A stretch of 64,000 nt of DNA. It comes from Bifidobacterium pullorum DSM 20433. Its GTDB lineage: Bacteria > Actinomycetota > Actinomycetes > Actinomycetales > Bifidobacteriaceae. Below are positions 51,345 through 60,100 of this stretch, in pieces. The position numbers were made by a program, and so were the translations under genes. How positions within the stretch are numbered: the first letter of the stretch is position 1; each line of letters begins with the position of its first letter. The stretch spans positions 62,001 through 126,000 of the forward strand of contig NZ_JDUI01000001.1 of NCBI RefSeq assembly GCF_000771405.1, given 5' to 3'. The notes beneath the pieces are model-generated. The model ran no database searches. It was given only the letters and a program-made list of their open reading frames with translations, and had not been told where the DNA came from.

Positions 51345-51938
51345 ATGAGCAAGACACTGCGTAGCATTGGCGCCGCGTTGTGCCTGACAGCCGCCCTGGC
51401 GATGTCGCTGGGCGGATGTGCCGATCGCGATGACGCCACGGATGAAATCCTCGAACGCCTTGACACCATGCAGCGTGAAATCGAAGACCTGCGCTCCGGT
51501 TCCACAGGTTCTTCCTCCAATGCCGGTTCCTCGTCCGGCGATGATGCGTCCGGCACCGACTCGTCCGGCGATACCACGGGTTCGACCGGCGGTTCGGATT
51601 CCGGCACCACATATGCCACGCCGACCGACGAGGCCGGATTCGATGAGGCGATCTCCGACCTGGAATCCCGCGTGGCCGACGCGGTGGCCACGGCCGATGC
51701 CGTGACCGTACCGTCGTCCCCCGCGGATCGCCCCCAGGCGTACTTCGACGCCACCCGGCCGTTGGAGGCGCTGGACGACGAGGTCGACTGGCTGGACGAC
51801 CAGGTCGAAACCGCGCATCGCAGCCATTCCATCGACCGCAACACGATGTGGACGATGGAGGACAGGCTGGACGTGATCGACGATCAGATCGACCGAGCCA
51901 AGGATTCGCTCGAACGGCGCATGGGCGTCGACGACTGA
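51345..51938 (+). CDS. small lipoprotein with coiled-coil-like C-terminus
   Basis: 197 residues. The signal peptide ends in a lipobox LGGC (C25), so lipid attachment outside the membrane is expected. A short helix (DEILERLDTMQREIEDLRS) is followed by a Ser/Gly/Asp/Thr linker of about 45 residues. The acidic helical C-terminal half (DEVDWLDDQVETAH, DVIDDQIDRAKDSLE) has heptad-like spacing. No known family. It is followed by two hairpins. Confidence 0.75.
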   Translation: MSKTLRSIGAALCLTAALAMSLGGCADRDDATDEILERLDTMQREIEDLRSGSTGSSSNAGSSSGDDASGTDSSGDTTGSTGGSDSGTTYATPTDEAGFDEAISDLESRVADAVATADAVTVPSSPADRPQAYFDATRPLEALDDEVDWLDDQVETAHRSHSIDRNTMWTMEDRLDVIDDQIDRAKDSLERRMGVDD

Positions 51939-51943
51939 TCCGA

Positions 51944-51983
51944 CGTGAGCCTTGCCTCGTCCCGGCATGTGGTGAGGCTCACG
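51944..51983 (+). terminator. first hairpin after lipoprotein gene
   Basis: CGTGAGCCT (51944-51952) pairs with AGGCTCACG (51975-51983), 9 bp with a 22-nt loop, just after the stop codon. Confidence 0.5.
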
Positions 51984-51996
51984 CCCTACGGTTCAT

Positions 51997-52044
51997 ATGA
52001 CGCTGCCCGGCGCATCGTATCGATGATGCGCCGGGCAGCGTCAT
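51997..52044. terminator. bidirectional terminator between lipoprotein gene and tenA
   Basis: A perfect 20-bp stem (51997-52016 with 52025-52044) with an 8-nt loop lies between two convergent genes. It should act on both transcripts. Confidence 0.8.
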
Positions 52045-52077
52045 GTCCGGATGTCTGTTGATGGCTGACGACCCAAC

Positions 52078-52824
52078 CTACCGCCGGTCCCACTCCGGCT
52101 TCCACGAGTAGTGCATCTCATAGGCGCTGGCCCAGAACATGTACTCGTTCTCCACGCCCGTGACGAAGATGTCGATCAGCTCGCGCTTGCGCTCCTCGGA
52201 CAGGTCGGCGACAAGGCGCTCGATGTGGTCGATCAGCCACACCGACCCCTGCCAGAACTCATCGGTCTTATACATGTCGACCCAGCTCTTGTACGGGTTG
52301 GCATCAAGCGTGTCCGCGAATTCGCGGGCCAGACGCTGTCCGTAATCGGCATACACCCACGCGCAGGGCAGCACGGCGACCAGGATGTCGACCAACGGCT
52401 TGGCATAGGCGATGGAGAGGATGTTCGACGTGTAGGCGCGGGCGAACGCCGACTGCCGCACGTCGAGCATCTCCTGTTCGCTGATGCCGTAGCTGGCCAT
52501 ATACGCGCGATGCACGCTGCTTTCCACGGCGAAGATGTTCGACTGCACCTGCGCCATGAACGCCATGATCTCCGGGTCGTCGGTTTTGGTGGCCGCGAGC
52601 GCGTGGACCTTGGCGTACTCGGTCAGGTATCGGAAATCCTGCAGCAGGTAGAACGCGAAGCGTTCGCGCTTCAGCGTGCCCTCGCCGAGTTCACGGATGA
52701 ACGGCTGCCGGTAGCCCTGCTCCCAGACCAGGTCGGCGGCCTCGCGCATCCGCTGTGCGAACGGCGGCACATGCTCCGGGGTCATGGTGGCGATGTCGAA
52801 TGATGATACGGCGGTGTCGGTCAT
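52078..52824 (-). CDS. tenA: thiaminase II / aminopyrimidine aminohydrolase TenA
   Basis: 248 residues from ATG 52824, with GGGAGG six bases upstream. It is an all-helical TenA/PQQC fold protein. The catalytic cysteine is in VAVLPCAWVYADYG, the substrate-binding aspartate and tyrosines are in LQDFRYLTEYAKV, and the conserved glutamate is in GVENEYMFW. It hydrolyses aminopyrimidines from degraded thiamine to HMP, a salvage route. It is single and controlled by its own TPP riboswitch, which fits the YkoE transporter system elsewhere in the window. Confidence 0.93.
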   Translation of the reverse strand: MTDTAVSSFDIATMTPEHVPPFAQRMREAADLVWEQGYRQPFIRELGEGTLKRERFAFYLLQDFRYLTEYAKVHALAATKTDDPEIMAFMAQVQSNIFAVESSVHRAYMASYGISEQEMLDVRQSAFARAYTSNILSIAYAKPLVDILVAVLPCAWVYADYGQRLAREFADTLDANPYKSWVDMYKTDEFWQGSVWLIDHIERLVADLSEERKRELIDIFVTGVENEYMFWASAYEMHYSWKPEWDRR

Positions 52825-52915
52825 ATGATGCCTCCCTACGATGGTGTTAACCAACAGGTTCCAAGGGTCAGGTCCGAAGCCTTTCTCAACCCAAACGGGT
52901 TCCCCTGCATACCAT
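52825..52915 (-). promoter_or_regulatory. TPP riboswitch directly abutting the tenA start codon
   Basis: Read on the minus strand: AGGGGAACCC, GGGTTGAGAAAGG, CCTGACCCTTGGAACCTG, and GTTAACACCATCGTAGGGAGG match the THI element (TTGAGA replaces CTGAGA). P1 forms between ATGGTATGC and GCATCAT, and the latter ends at the base before the ATG. The ribosome-binding site GGGAGG lies inside the aptamer's conserved 3' block, so ligand binding should hide it directly. Confidence 0.92.
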
Positions 52916-53099
52916 CAATATTATGGCATGCCACCGGGTACAACCGGCGGCCGTCGTATGTCCGAGTCGTTCGAAGCCATCCAAGACCATTCCCCAAACC
53001 ATGAATCCGCCGCCGCGATTCTCCGTACCTTCGCGTACCGTAGATGGTCGGTTCACCGACGTGCAGTCGCATCAGGCAGAGGATGAAAGCGAGTCTTAC

Positions 53100-53405
53100 A
53101 TGGCATTGACGAAGAAGCAGGTCAAGCAGCTCAAGGCGCTGGCCCACCATCTCAATCCGATCATCCAGGTCGGCAAGAACGATCTGTCCGATGCGGCCGT
53201 CAAGCAGGCCGACGAGACGATCGAGAAGCGCGAGCTCATCAAGTGCGATGTGCTGGACGGCTCCGGTCTGACTGCCAAGGAGGCCGGCGAGGAGCTGGCC
53301 GAGCGTCTGGGTGCCGAGCTTGTGCAGGTGATCGGCAACCGGTTCGTGCTGTACCGCGCCTCGCACCGCGACGACATCGAGAAGATCAAGCTCGTCCGCG
53401 GCTGA
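53100..53405 (+). CDS. yhbY: YhbY/CRS1-type RNA-binding protein
   Basis: 101 residues, full family length. It is a CRM domain with the LNPIIQVGKNDLSD segment containing the GxxG-like loop, RELIKCDVLDGSG and the C-terminal QVIGNRFVLYR. Homologues bind pre-50S ribosomal subunits. ATG 53100 is chosen because the family begins here; the in-frame extension upstream has no family similarity. The ribosome-binding site is weak. The segment 52916-53099 shows no other gene. Confidence 0.9.
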   Translation: MALTKKQVKQLKALAHHLNPIIQVGKNDLSDAAVKQADETIEKRELIKCDVLDGSGLTAKEAGEELAERLGAELVQVIGNRFVLYRASHRDDIEKIKLVRG

Positions 53406-53473
53406 ACCGCCCGCATACGATTCCGACCGGCGGCGACGCCACCCGTACAATGCGGATGGGCCGAACCGCCGCA

Positions 53474-53500
53474 AACGCCGTACGTTACGGATACGGCGTT
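53474..53500. terminator. bidirectional hairpin between yhbY and DUF4391 gene
   Basis: AACGCCGTA (53474-53482) and its exact complement (53492-53500) form a 9-bp stem with a 9-nt loop. It overlaps the last base of the DUF4391 stop codon. Confidence 0.6.
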
Positions 53501-54243
53501 CATACCCTAAGCTGCGCCAGCTCCTTGCGGATGGCCAGCATCTTGCCGTAAGCCGTGTTGCGCTGTTCCGTGGTTTTGGCCCTGCCGTGCGCCGCTTCGG
53601 CCTTGGCATACTCGGCCGCCAGGAAAACCGCCCGTTCACGCGCCGCAATGCGCTTGTCGATGTCGGAGCCATCCACGTCGTCGGCGATGACCTGCGCGCA
53701 CAACGAATCCCACAACTCCTCCATCGTGGCGCCGTGCACCGTCAGATGCGCGTCCGTCGCAGGCCTCCATACTCCGGCATGAACCTTGGTGATCGGCGTA
53801 TGCCCGGGCTTGACCGGCACATTCCGGCGGACGGCGAACGCGCACTGCTCCACGTCGGATTCGACGGTCTGCCCGCTGGCGGGATCGGTCAGGGGGCCGC
53901 CGTCGCGCACGCAGACGAACACGATGCCGCCGGGCCTCTGTGCGGCGATGTGGTCGATCACCTCGACCGGCACCGCTCCCCCGCCCGGCACATGCAGCCC
54001 CAACACCAGAATCTCCGGGAACCGTTTGCTCTCGGTCAGCCCCGTGTTCGAGGACCGCAGAATCGCCAGCATCGCGATCGATTCAAGGTCGGTGGTGAAC
54101 CGCTGCCTGAGTTTGGCCGACACCGGCCCGCGGCCGATGAACATCTGTTTGGGCAGCGCGCCCTTGGCGTCCGGGACGGTCGCCTTCAGCGGCAATCCCA
54201 GTCCCGGCGCGTTCAGTGATCCACAGGATGCGGCACCCGCCAT
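53500..54243 (-). CDS. DUF4391 domain protein
   Basis: 247 residues. The segment LPKQMFIGRGPVSAKLRQRF...ILRSSNTGL...EILVLGLHVPG matches DUF4391. Homologues often sit beside helicases or methylases of defence islands, but none is present here. The C-terminus is a charged helix (about 190-247). AAGGAGG precedes the ATG. A palindrome (54261-54278) lies just upstream, after a TACGAT -10-like hexamer, suggesting repression. Molecular function unknown. Confidence 0.72.
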   Translation of the reverse strand: MAGAASCGSLNAPGLGLPLKATVPDAKGALPKQMFIGRGPVSAKLRQRFTTDLESIAMLAILRSSNTGLTESKRFPEILVLGLHVPGGGAVPVEVIDHIAAQRPGGIVFVCVRDGGPLTDPASGQTVESDVEQCAFAVRRNVPVKPGHTPITKVHAGVWRPATDAHLTVHGATMEELWDSLCAQVIADDVDGSDIDKRIAARERAVFLAAEYAKAEAAHGRAKTTEQRNTAYGKMLAIRKELAQLRV

Positions 54244-54260
54244 CGACTTACCTCCTTGTT

Positions 54261-54278
54261 TGCGGTAGCGTTACCGCA
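54261..54278 (-). promoter_or_regulatory. palindromic operator candidate before DUF4391 gene
   Basis: TGCGGTA-GCGT-TACCGCA has perfect 7-bp arms. In the minus direction it starts about 7 bp after TACGAT, overlapping the expected transcription start and lying upstream of the ribosome-binding site. It could be an operator or a 5'-UTR hairpin. Confidence 0.45.
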
Positions 54279-54444
54279 CATCGTAGCGCAGCCTCGACGT
54301 CCGGGCCCGGCATGTCCCAAATCCGCGCCGAGGATACGCCCACGGGAAAAGTCCCGTGTCCTTGGAGGCCGCCCCGCCCGTTTCCCGACTATGCTGGATG
54401 CATAATCCTCCGCAGCACAACCGATACCAGGCAAGGAGCGTGGC

Positions 54445-56043
54445 ATGGGCGTTCAGCGCACGCCGAAGGGGTTCGCCGTCGTCGACTTCGAAACCACCGG
54501 CATCAATCCGATGGGCGGCGACCGCGCCATCGAGGTCGGCATCGTGCATGTGGCGCCGGACGGCACGCTGGAGGACGAGGCGGAGACGCTGATCCGCGTG
54601 CAGCGCGATCTGGGTGCGCAGAACCTGCACCACATCCACGCGGCCGATCTGATGGATGCGCCTGATTTTGCGGGCATCGCCGCGGAACTGCGCGATTGGC
54701 TCGACGGTTACGTGTTCGTGGCGCACAACGCGGTGTTCGATTCCCGATTCCTCAACGCCGAATACAACCGGCTCGGTTACACCACGCCGGTGGACCGGAC
54801 GACGTCGATCTGCACGCTGCGGCTGAGCAACCGGTTCCTGGGACTGCGCAGCCTAGACGACTGCTGCCGTGAACTCGGCATCCGCAACACCGACGCCCAC
54901 AGCGCCCTCGGTGACGCGCATGCGACCGCGCTGCTGCTCAGCGGGTTCCTGCACGGCATTCCCGATTGGGAGGGATGGAGGCCGGCGTTGCGGCTGGCCG
55001 CCGAACTGGAATGGCCGCGTATCGAGGAGCGGCCGCATCCGTGGGTGCCGCGCCAGAGCCATGCCGCGCACCGCCCGGCCTCGCCGTTCCTGAACCGTTT
55101 GCAGTCGGGCAACCCCGGTGCGGCGCGGTATCGGCACCATGATGCGGCGATGTTGGACGCCGCAGCCGACTATGTGGCGCTGCTCGACAAATGCCTGATC
55201 GACGCGCGGCTGAGCGAGCATGAGAAGAACGCGTTGGTGGACACGGCACGCGAGTTGGGACTGACACGCGAGCAATGCCTGCGCATCCATGAACAGTATT
55301 TCGCCGACGCGGCCGACGAAGCGTGGATCGACGGGCGTCTGACCGACGACGAGGAGCGTGAGCTGCGGCAGGTGGGCGCGCTGCTGTCGATCGAGCCGGA
55401 CATGATCGACCGTGCGATAGCCGTTCCACCGTTCTCCGACGCCGCCACCGGGCGGCACGCGCGCCGGCACTCCCCTGCCGCGCCGCATCATGACGCCGAC
55501 GATGTTTCTTCCGTTCAACCGGATTCCGGTGCATCCCCGGATTCTGGTTCTGCCCCGGACTCCGGTACATCCGTGATTTCCGGCACATCTGCGGACGCAC
55601 CCGACCAACCCCGCATCCCCAACAAGCATCGCAAGGATCGGAACAGCACGCATCACGGCCGCCACCGTTCATCGGCGGACGCCTTCAGCGGCGACGCGCA
55701 GCACGACGTCGTCTTGGGCAGGCCCGTGGTCCGCTCCACGACGCCGGCGCCGATGTCCGGCCGCGGACATGGCGGCAACGGAGGCGTCCGGTTCCGGCTG
55801 CATCGCGGCGACCGTGTGGTGTTGACCGGGGCCATGGAACGCTCCCGCGACGAGTGGATCTACACGCTGGAGGGTCTGGGACTGGTGGTGTGGCCGACCG
55901 TGACGATGCAGGTGAGTCTCGTCATCGCGGCGGATGTCGATTCCGAATCGACGAAGGCGCGCAAGGCCCGCGAATACGGCATCCCGATCGTCGATGAGGC
56001 GTGGCTCGACCGAGCCATCCGCAACGGTCTGATCGAGGACTAG
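54445..56043 (+). CDS. DnaQ-like exonuclease with TerB-like and BRCT domains
   Basis: 532 residues. The start is ATG after AAGGAG, with a TATGCT -10 candidate. Residues about 8-175 are a DEDDh exonuclease: DFETTG, HNAVFDSRFL and DAHSALGDAHA supply the acidic residues and His. Residues about 230-330 are an acidic helical TerB-like domain. A Ser/Pro/Asp-rich spacer (about 335-440) is followed by a BRCT domain (about 455-532, DRVVLTGAMERSRDEW, EAWLDRAIRNG). It probably trims 3' ends in repair rather than acting as the polymerase III proofreader. Confidence 0.87.
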   Translation: MGVQRTPKGFAVVDFETTGINPMGGDRAIEVGIVHVAPDGTLEDEAETLIRVQRDLGAQNLHHIHAADLMDAPDFAGIAAELRDWLDGYVFVAHNAVFDSRFLNAEYNRLGYTTPVDRTTSICTLRLSNRFLGLRSLDDCCRELGIRNTDAHSALGDAHATALLLSGFLHGIPDWEGWRPALRLAAELEWPRIEERPHPWVPRQSHAAHRPASPFLNRLQSGNPGAARYRHHDAAMLDAAADYVALLDKCLIDARLSEHEKNALVDTARELGLTREQCLRIHEQYFADAADEAWIDGRLTDDEERELRQVGALLSIEPDMIDRAIAVPPFSDAATGRHARRHSPAAPHHDADDVSSVQPDSGASPDSGSAPDSGTSVISGTSADAPDQPRIPNKHRKDRNSTHHGRHRSSADAFSGDAQHDVVLGRPVVRSTTPAPMSGRGHGGNGGVRFRLHRGDRVVLTGAMERSRDEWIYTLEGLGLVVWPTVTMQVSLVIAADVDSESTKARKAREYGIPIVDEAWLDRAIRNGLIED

Positions 56044-56116
56044 CCGAAACGTCGCACGCTTCCCGACCACAACCCATGGCCGTATTGTCGAACCGGCCCA
56101 CCATCGAAGGACTGGC

Positions 56117-57073
56117 ATGACCACACGTAACACCCCAACCTCCCCGCACCCCACGTCCCGGCGCGGCGGCCTGCGCGCATTGCTCGGAGAGATATCCGCC
56201 GAAATCCGCGCGCACCGCAGCACGGCACTGGTCTACGTCACGCTGCGCGTGCTGGTCATCATCACGATGGTGCTGCAGTTCATCAACGGCAACTACGAGA
56301 ACGTGTTCCTATGCCTGCTGACCTTGGTGATGTTCCTGGTTCCGGCGTTCGTGCAGGTCACGTTCAAGGTGGAGTTGCCGTCCACGCTGGAGATCATCGT
56401 GCTGCTGTTCATCTTCAGCGCGGAGATCCTGGGGGAGATCAGCTCGTTCTATGTGCTGTTCCCATTCTGGGACACCACGTTGCACACGCTGAACGGGTTC
56501 CTGGCCGCTGCGATCGGCTTCTCCCTGGTGGATCTGCTCAACCGCAGCGACCGGGCGAAGTTCGACCTGTCACCATTGTTCCTGTCGATCACCGCGTTCT
56601 GTTTCTCGATGACGATCGGTGTGCTCTGGGAGTTCTTCGAATTCGCGATGGATCAGTTCTTCGCGCTGGACATGCAGAAGGACACAATCGTGCATGCGAT
56701 CCATTCGGTGACGCTCGACCCGACGAATACGAACACCACGGTCACGATCGACGGCATCACCGATACGATGGTCAACGGCGTCGACCTGGGTGTCGGAGGA
56801 TACCTCGACATCGGTCTGATCGACACGATGGAGGACCTGATCGTCAACTTCATCGGTGCCGCGGTGTTCTCGGTCATCGGGTTCTTCTATGTGCGTTCGC
56901 GCGGAAAGAACACGGTGCTCGGCCGGTTCATCCCCAGGCGCCGGCACGGACGCACCATCGAGGACTGGAACAATCCTCCGGTCGAGCCGAATGATGCGTG
57001 TCAACCGGACGAGCTGGACGGGCCTTCCACGGAGTCAGGCATACGATCCATCGATGCGGTACGGAAGGGCTAA
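56117..57073 (+). CDS. DUF2238/YjdF-like membrane protein
   Basis: 318 residues with about seven transmembrane helices. Conserved features are FWDTTLHTLNGFLAAAIGF and GVLWEFFEFAMD, which match the DUF2238 family. An extracytoplasmic loop (about 190-240) has the repeated TxTVTIDGITDT character. The C-terminus is cytoplasmic, basic then acidic. GAAGGA precedes the ATG. Function unknown. Its last codons enter the GGTACGG repeat cluster. Confidence 0.78.
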   Translation: MTTRNTPTSPHPTSRRGGLRALLGEISAEIRAHRSTALVYVTLRVLVIITMVLQFINGNYENVFLCLLTLVMFLVPAFVQVTFKVELPSTLEIIVLLFIFSAEILGEISSFYVLFPFWDTTLHTLNGFLAAAIGFSLVDLLNRSDRAKFDLSPLFLSITAFCFSMTIGVLWEFFEFAMDQFFALDMQKDTIVHAIHSVTLDPTNTNTTVTIDGITDTMVNGVDLGVGGYLDIGLIDTMEDLIVNFIGAAVFSVIGFFYVRSRGKNTVLGRFIPRRRHGRTIEDWNNPPVEPNDACQPDELDGPSTESGIRSIDAVRKG

Positions 57074-57151
57074 GCAAGCGTTTTGTCGATGTCGTACCGC
57101 ATAGCCGTGGTACCGAAGTCGGCTGTAACCGTCAAAAGAGTTCCGTACCAC
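57054..57151. repeat. second cluster of GGTACGG/CCGTACC motifs
   Basis: GCGGTACGGAA (within 57054-57066), CGTACCGC (57093-57101), GTGGTACCGAA (57107-57117) and GTTCCGTACCAC (57140-57151) occur in about 100 bp covering the DUF2238 stop and the spacer before the convergent sbcC stop. The units match halves of the cluster at 17281-17520. No long perfect stem is seen. Confidence 0.5.
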
Positions 57152-57175
57152 ACCATTGGTGTTTCCGACATACGC

Positions 57176-60100
57176 TCATACGATGACGGCGAGACGGGAT
57201 TCGGCGTCGGGGTGGACGCGGGTGACGCTGATGCGCTCGTGGATTTGGTCCTTGAGCTGACCGACGTGGGAGATGATGCCGACATCGCGGGTTTTGGCGA
57301 TATCGCGCAGGATGCCCATGACGTCGTCGAGATAGTCGTCCGACAGGGTTCCGAAGCCCTCGTCGATGAACAGGGTTTCCATAGACAGTCCGCCGTTCTC
57401 CGCCTGGATGATGTCGGCGAGCGCCAATGCCAGGGCGAGCGAGACGAAGAAGGTCTCGCCTCCGGACAGACTGCTGGGCGGGCGCAACTGTTCATTGCGA
57501 CGGTCGAAGATGTCGATGGGCAGACCGGTTTTGGTGCCGCCGCGACCTTCATGATCCCCCAGCCGCAGCTCGTAGACACCGCCCTGGATGTCCTTGAGGA
57601 TCTCATTGGCGCGCATGAGTACATCGCGGAATCGTTCGGTGACCGCGTAGGTGATCAGCGTCAGTTTGCGTTCCGCTGGCGAATCACTCCCGCCGTTGGC
57701 CAGTTGCGCCATGCGGTAAATGGGCTCATATTCCTCAAGAGTCCGTTTCCATGAGCCGGCTGCAGAGTGAAGCTCTTCGGCGCAGCGCTGGCGCTCCTTT
57801 TCCAGATCGACCGAACTGTTCTGCCGTTTCAACATGCCGTCACGTTCGGCCTGCGCAATACCGTAAGCGACACTCAGATCTTTCAGGTCAATGGCTTCGA
57901 TATACATGCCCCATACGGTGGGTTCCATGTCGTCAGTGTAGGCGACCGGCTGCTCGCCACCGTTTTCTGGAACAGGGGACGGTATGCCGTTGCATTGAAC
58001 CGCATCCCTTTCGGATATGGCATCCGGCGAGGTCTTTTGGTTCTCATCCGCCATGGCGTTCACGGCCATGGCGGTGTATTCGACGATGCTGTCTGCCAGG
58101 GCGCGTCGAGCATCCTGCAGTCTGGTGTGGTTGACGGTAACTTGGCGCTGATAATCGTCGATAAGCTTCTGCTTGCGTGCGATGGCCGACTCATCCAAGG
58201 CACAATGTTTCGCCTGCTCAATATCATCGAATCCCTGACTGTCAAGCAGTGCGGTCACTTCCGCATTCAACGATGCAATCTGTGTGCCGAGTGTGGCGTT
58301 TTGTGATTCCAGCTCGGCTTGCCGTGTGGCAAGACGCTGGCGATCCTCGATGCGTCGCCCTAAACGTTCCGCCTCCTTGGTCTGTTCCCTCGCTTCGTCG
58401 AGCTGTTGCTGTGCCTCTCGCCGTTCCTCCGCTATGGACTCCTGCGTGTAGCCGCAGGCTTCGGCTTGTGCAGATTCAAGCGTTTGTTCGGCAGCATGCA
58501 ACGCGCTTTTGCGCTTGACCAGCTCAGTATTGGCTTCGGCCAACTTGTCCTGCGCTTTGCGAATTTCATCGCGCTGCCGTTCCGCTTCATCTTGTTGTTC
58601 GGCGATACGGTTCAACCTGGCCAGTGCTTCGTCGGCATGGTCGATGGCGTGCTGCGCCTCTTCGACGCCGTTGCCTTGAGCGGCATCTCGTTCCACTTTC
58701 AGTTGGGTCTTAATGCGTTCGAGCTCAGTCTGTGCTCGATGCAGATCCTCCGCGCATTGTTTGGCGCGTTTCTCCGAGGACTTCACCGCACGTTCGTCAA
58801 GTGTATCCTCAGGAACCTGATAGGGATTGGGATGCGCGGTGCTGCCACAGACCGGACAAGGCTGCCCCTCTTTCAGCATGCCGGCGTATTTTGCTGCGTC
58901 CAGCATGGCGAACGTCTGACGTATTTGTTCGGCCTCATGCTCCGCCTGTTCGCAGGCAAGGGTCAATTTGGAGACTTCGGCATTCTGCTCGACGACGCGC
59001 CGCTCAAGTTCGGATACGTTCTTGGCGTGAGTAAGCCGCTGTTCAGCCTGTTTACGCTGGTCCTGCAATAATTGCCGCTGGGCAAGTCGCTCTGTATATG
59101 CTGTGATCTGCCTGATGATTTCATCGTCCGATGGCAATTGACTCACAGCTTCCTGCGCACGTGTTGTCTCGTCCCGCTGACGGTTGTACGCGGCCCGGGC
59201 TTCTTCCATGGCATGTAGCGCGGATTCCGCCTTGGTGAGCAATGTCTGATGCGACTCGACAACCGCAAGCTTCTGTTCGGCGGCCTCCTTGCCTGCTGCC
59301 GCTTTCAAAGCGGCATCGCGCTGTTCGTTTAGCTCGCCTGCCGTGGGATACGTTTTCAGCTGTTCGAGAATATCCACCAGGTCCGCAGCCACGGCTTTCC
59401 GTTCCCGCTCGTGCTGTTCAAGATCTCGTTGTTTGGCCAGTACGGGTTCCGCTTTGTACGCTCGTTCAATGTCTTCACGCTCGGAAGCTATGCTCTCGTT
59501 CCGACCGTCCAGCTTGATATGCTCCTGTACCAGAGCGCGTTCGTTCTGCGCATGCTGAACCAATACAGCGCTGAGACGATGCCTCTGCTCCGCGTAGCGC
59601 AGTTCGAGCTCCTTTGCCTCCACTTGCGCTGCAGTATCATCCTGCAAGTGCGCCGATTCAGCGGCGACTGCATCCATTGTCAGTTCTATCCGGTCGAGGA
59701 TCTCCTCAGCGGTATGTGAGGGGAAGTCAATATTACCGGCATCGTTCAATCCCCAGAGGAACGGTTCGCCAAGGGCTGTTTCGGCCCCATGTTCCAACGT
59801 CCCCTCATCCGTTGCATCATGTGGTGTTTCGATCGAATCATCCGGTGTAATGTGAACCTCCCGGATGGTCTCAGCATTGCGCCTGGACTGCCTGATGGCT
59901 TCGGACAGTGTTCTGCACGCATCTTCCACCGTGTGACGCTGCTTATCGCACATGGCTTTCAACATCTCTTGGATATGCTCGTACTCCTGCGCGGAGAAAA
60001 GCTCCTTGACCAAGTTAGTACGGTCCTCGGGTTTCATACGCAGGAATTCGGAGAATTGCCCCTGCGCCAGCATGATGGTTTTCGAAAATTGATCACGATT

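Noticed and set aside
52923..53099. N-terminal extension of the yhbY reading frame
   Set aside because: The family starts at ATG 53100. The extension has no similarity to it, is Pro/Ser-rich, and overlaps the upstream side of the tenA riboswitch control region.
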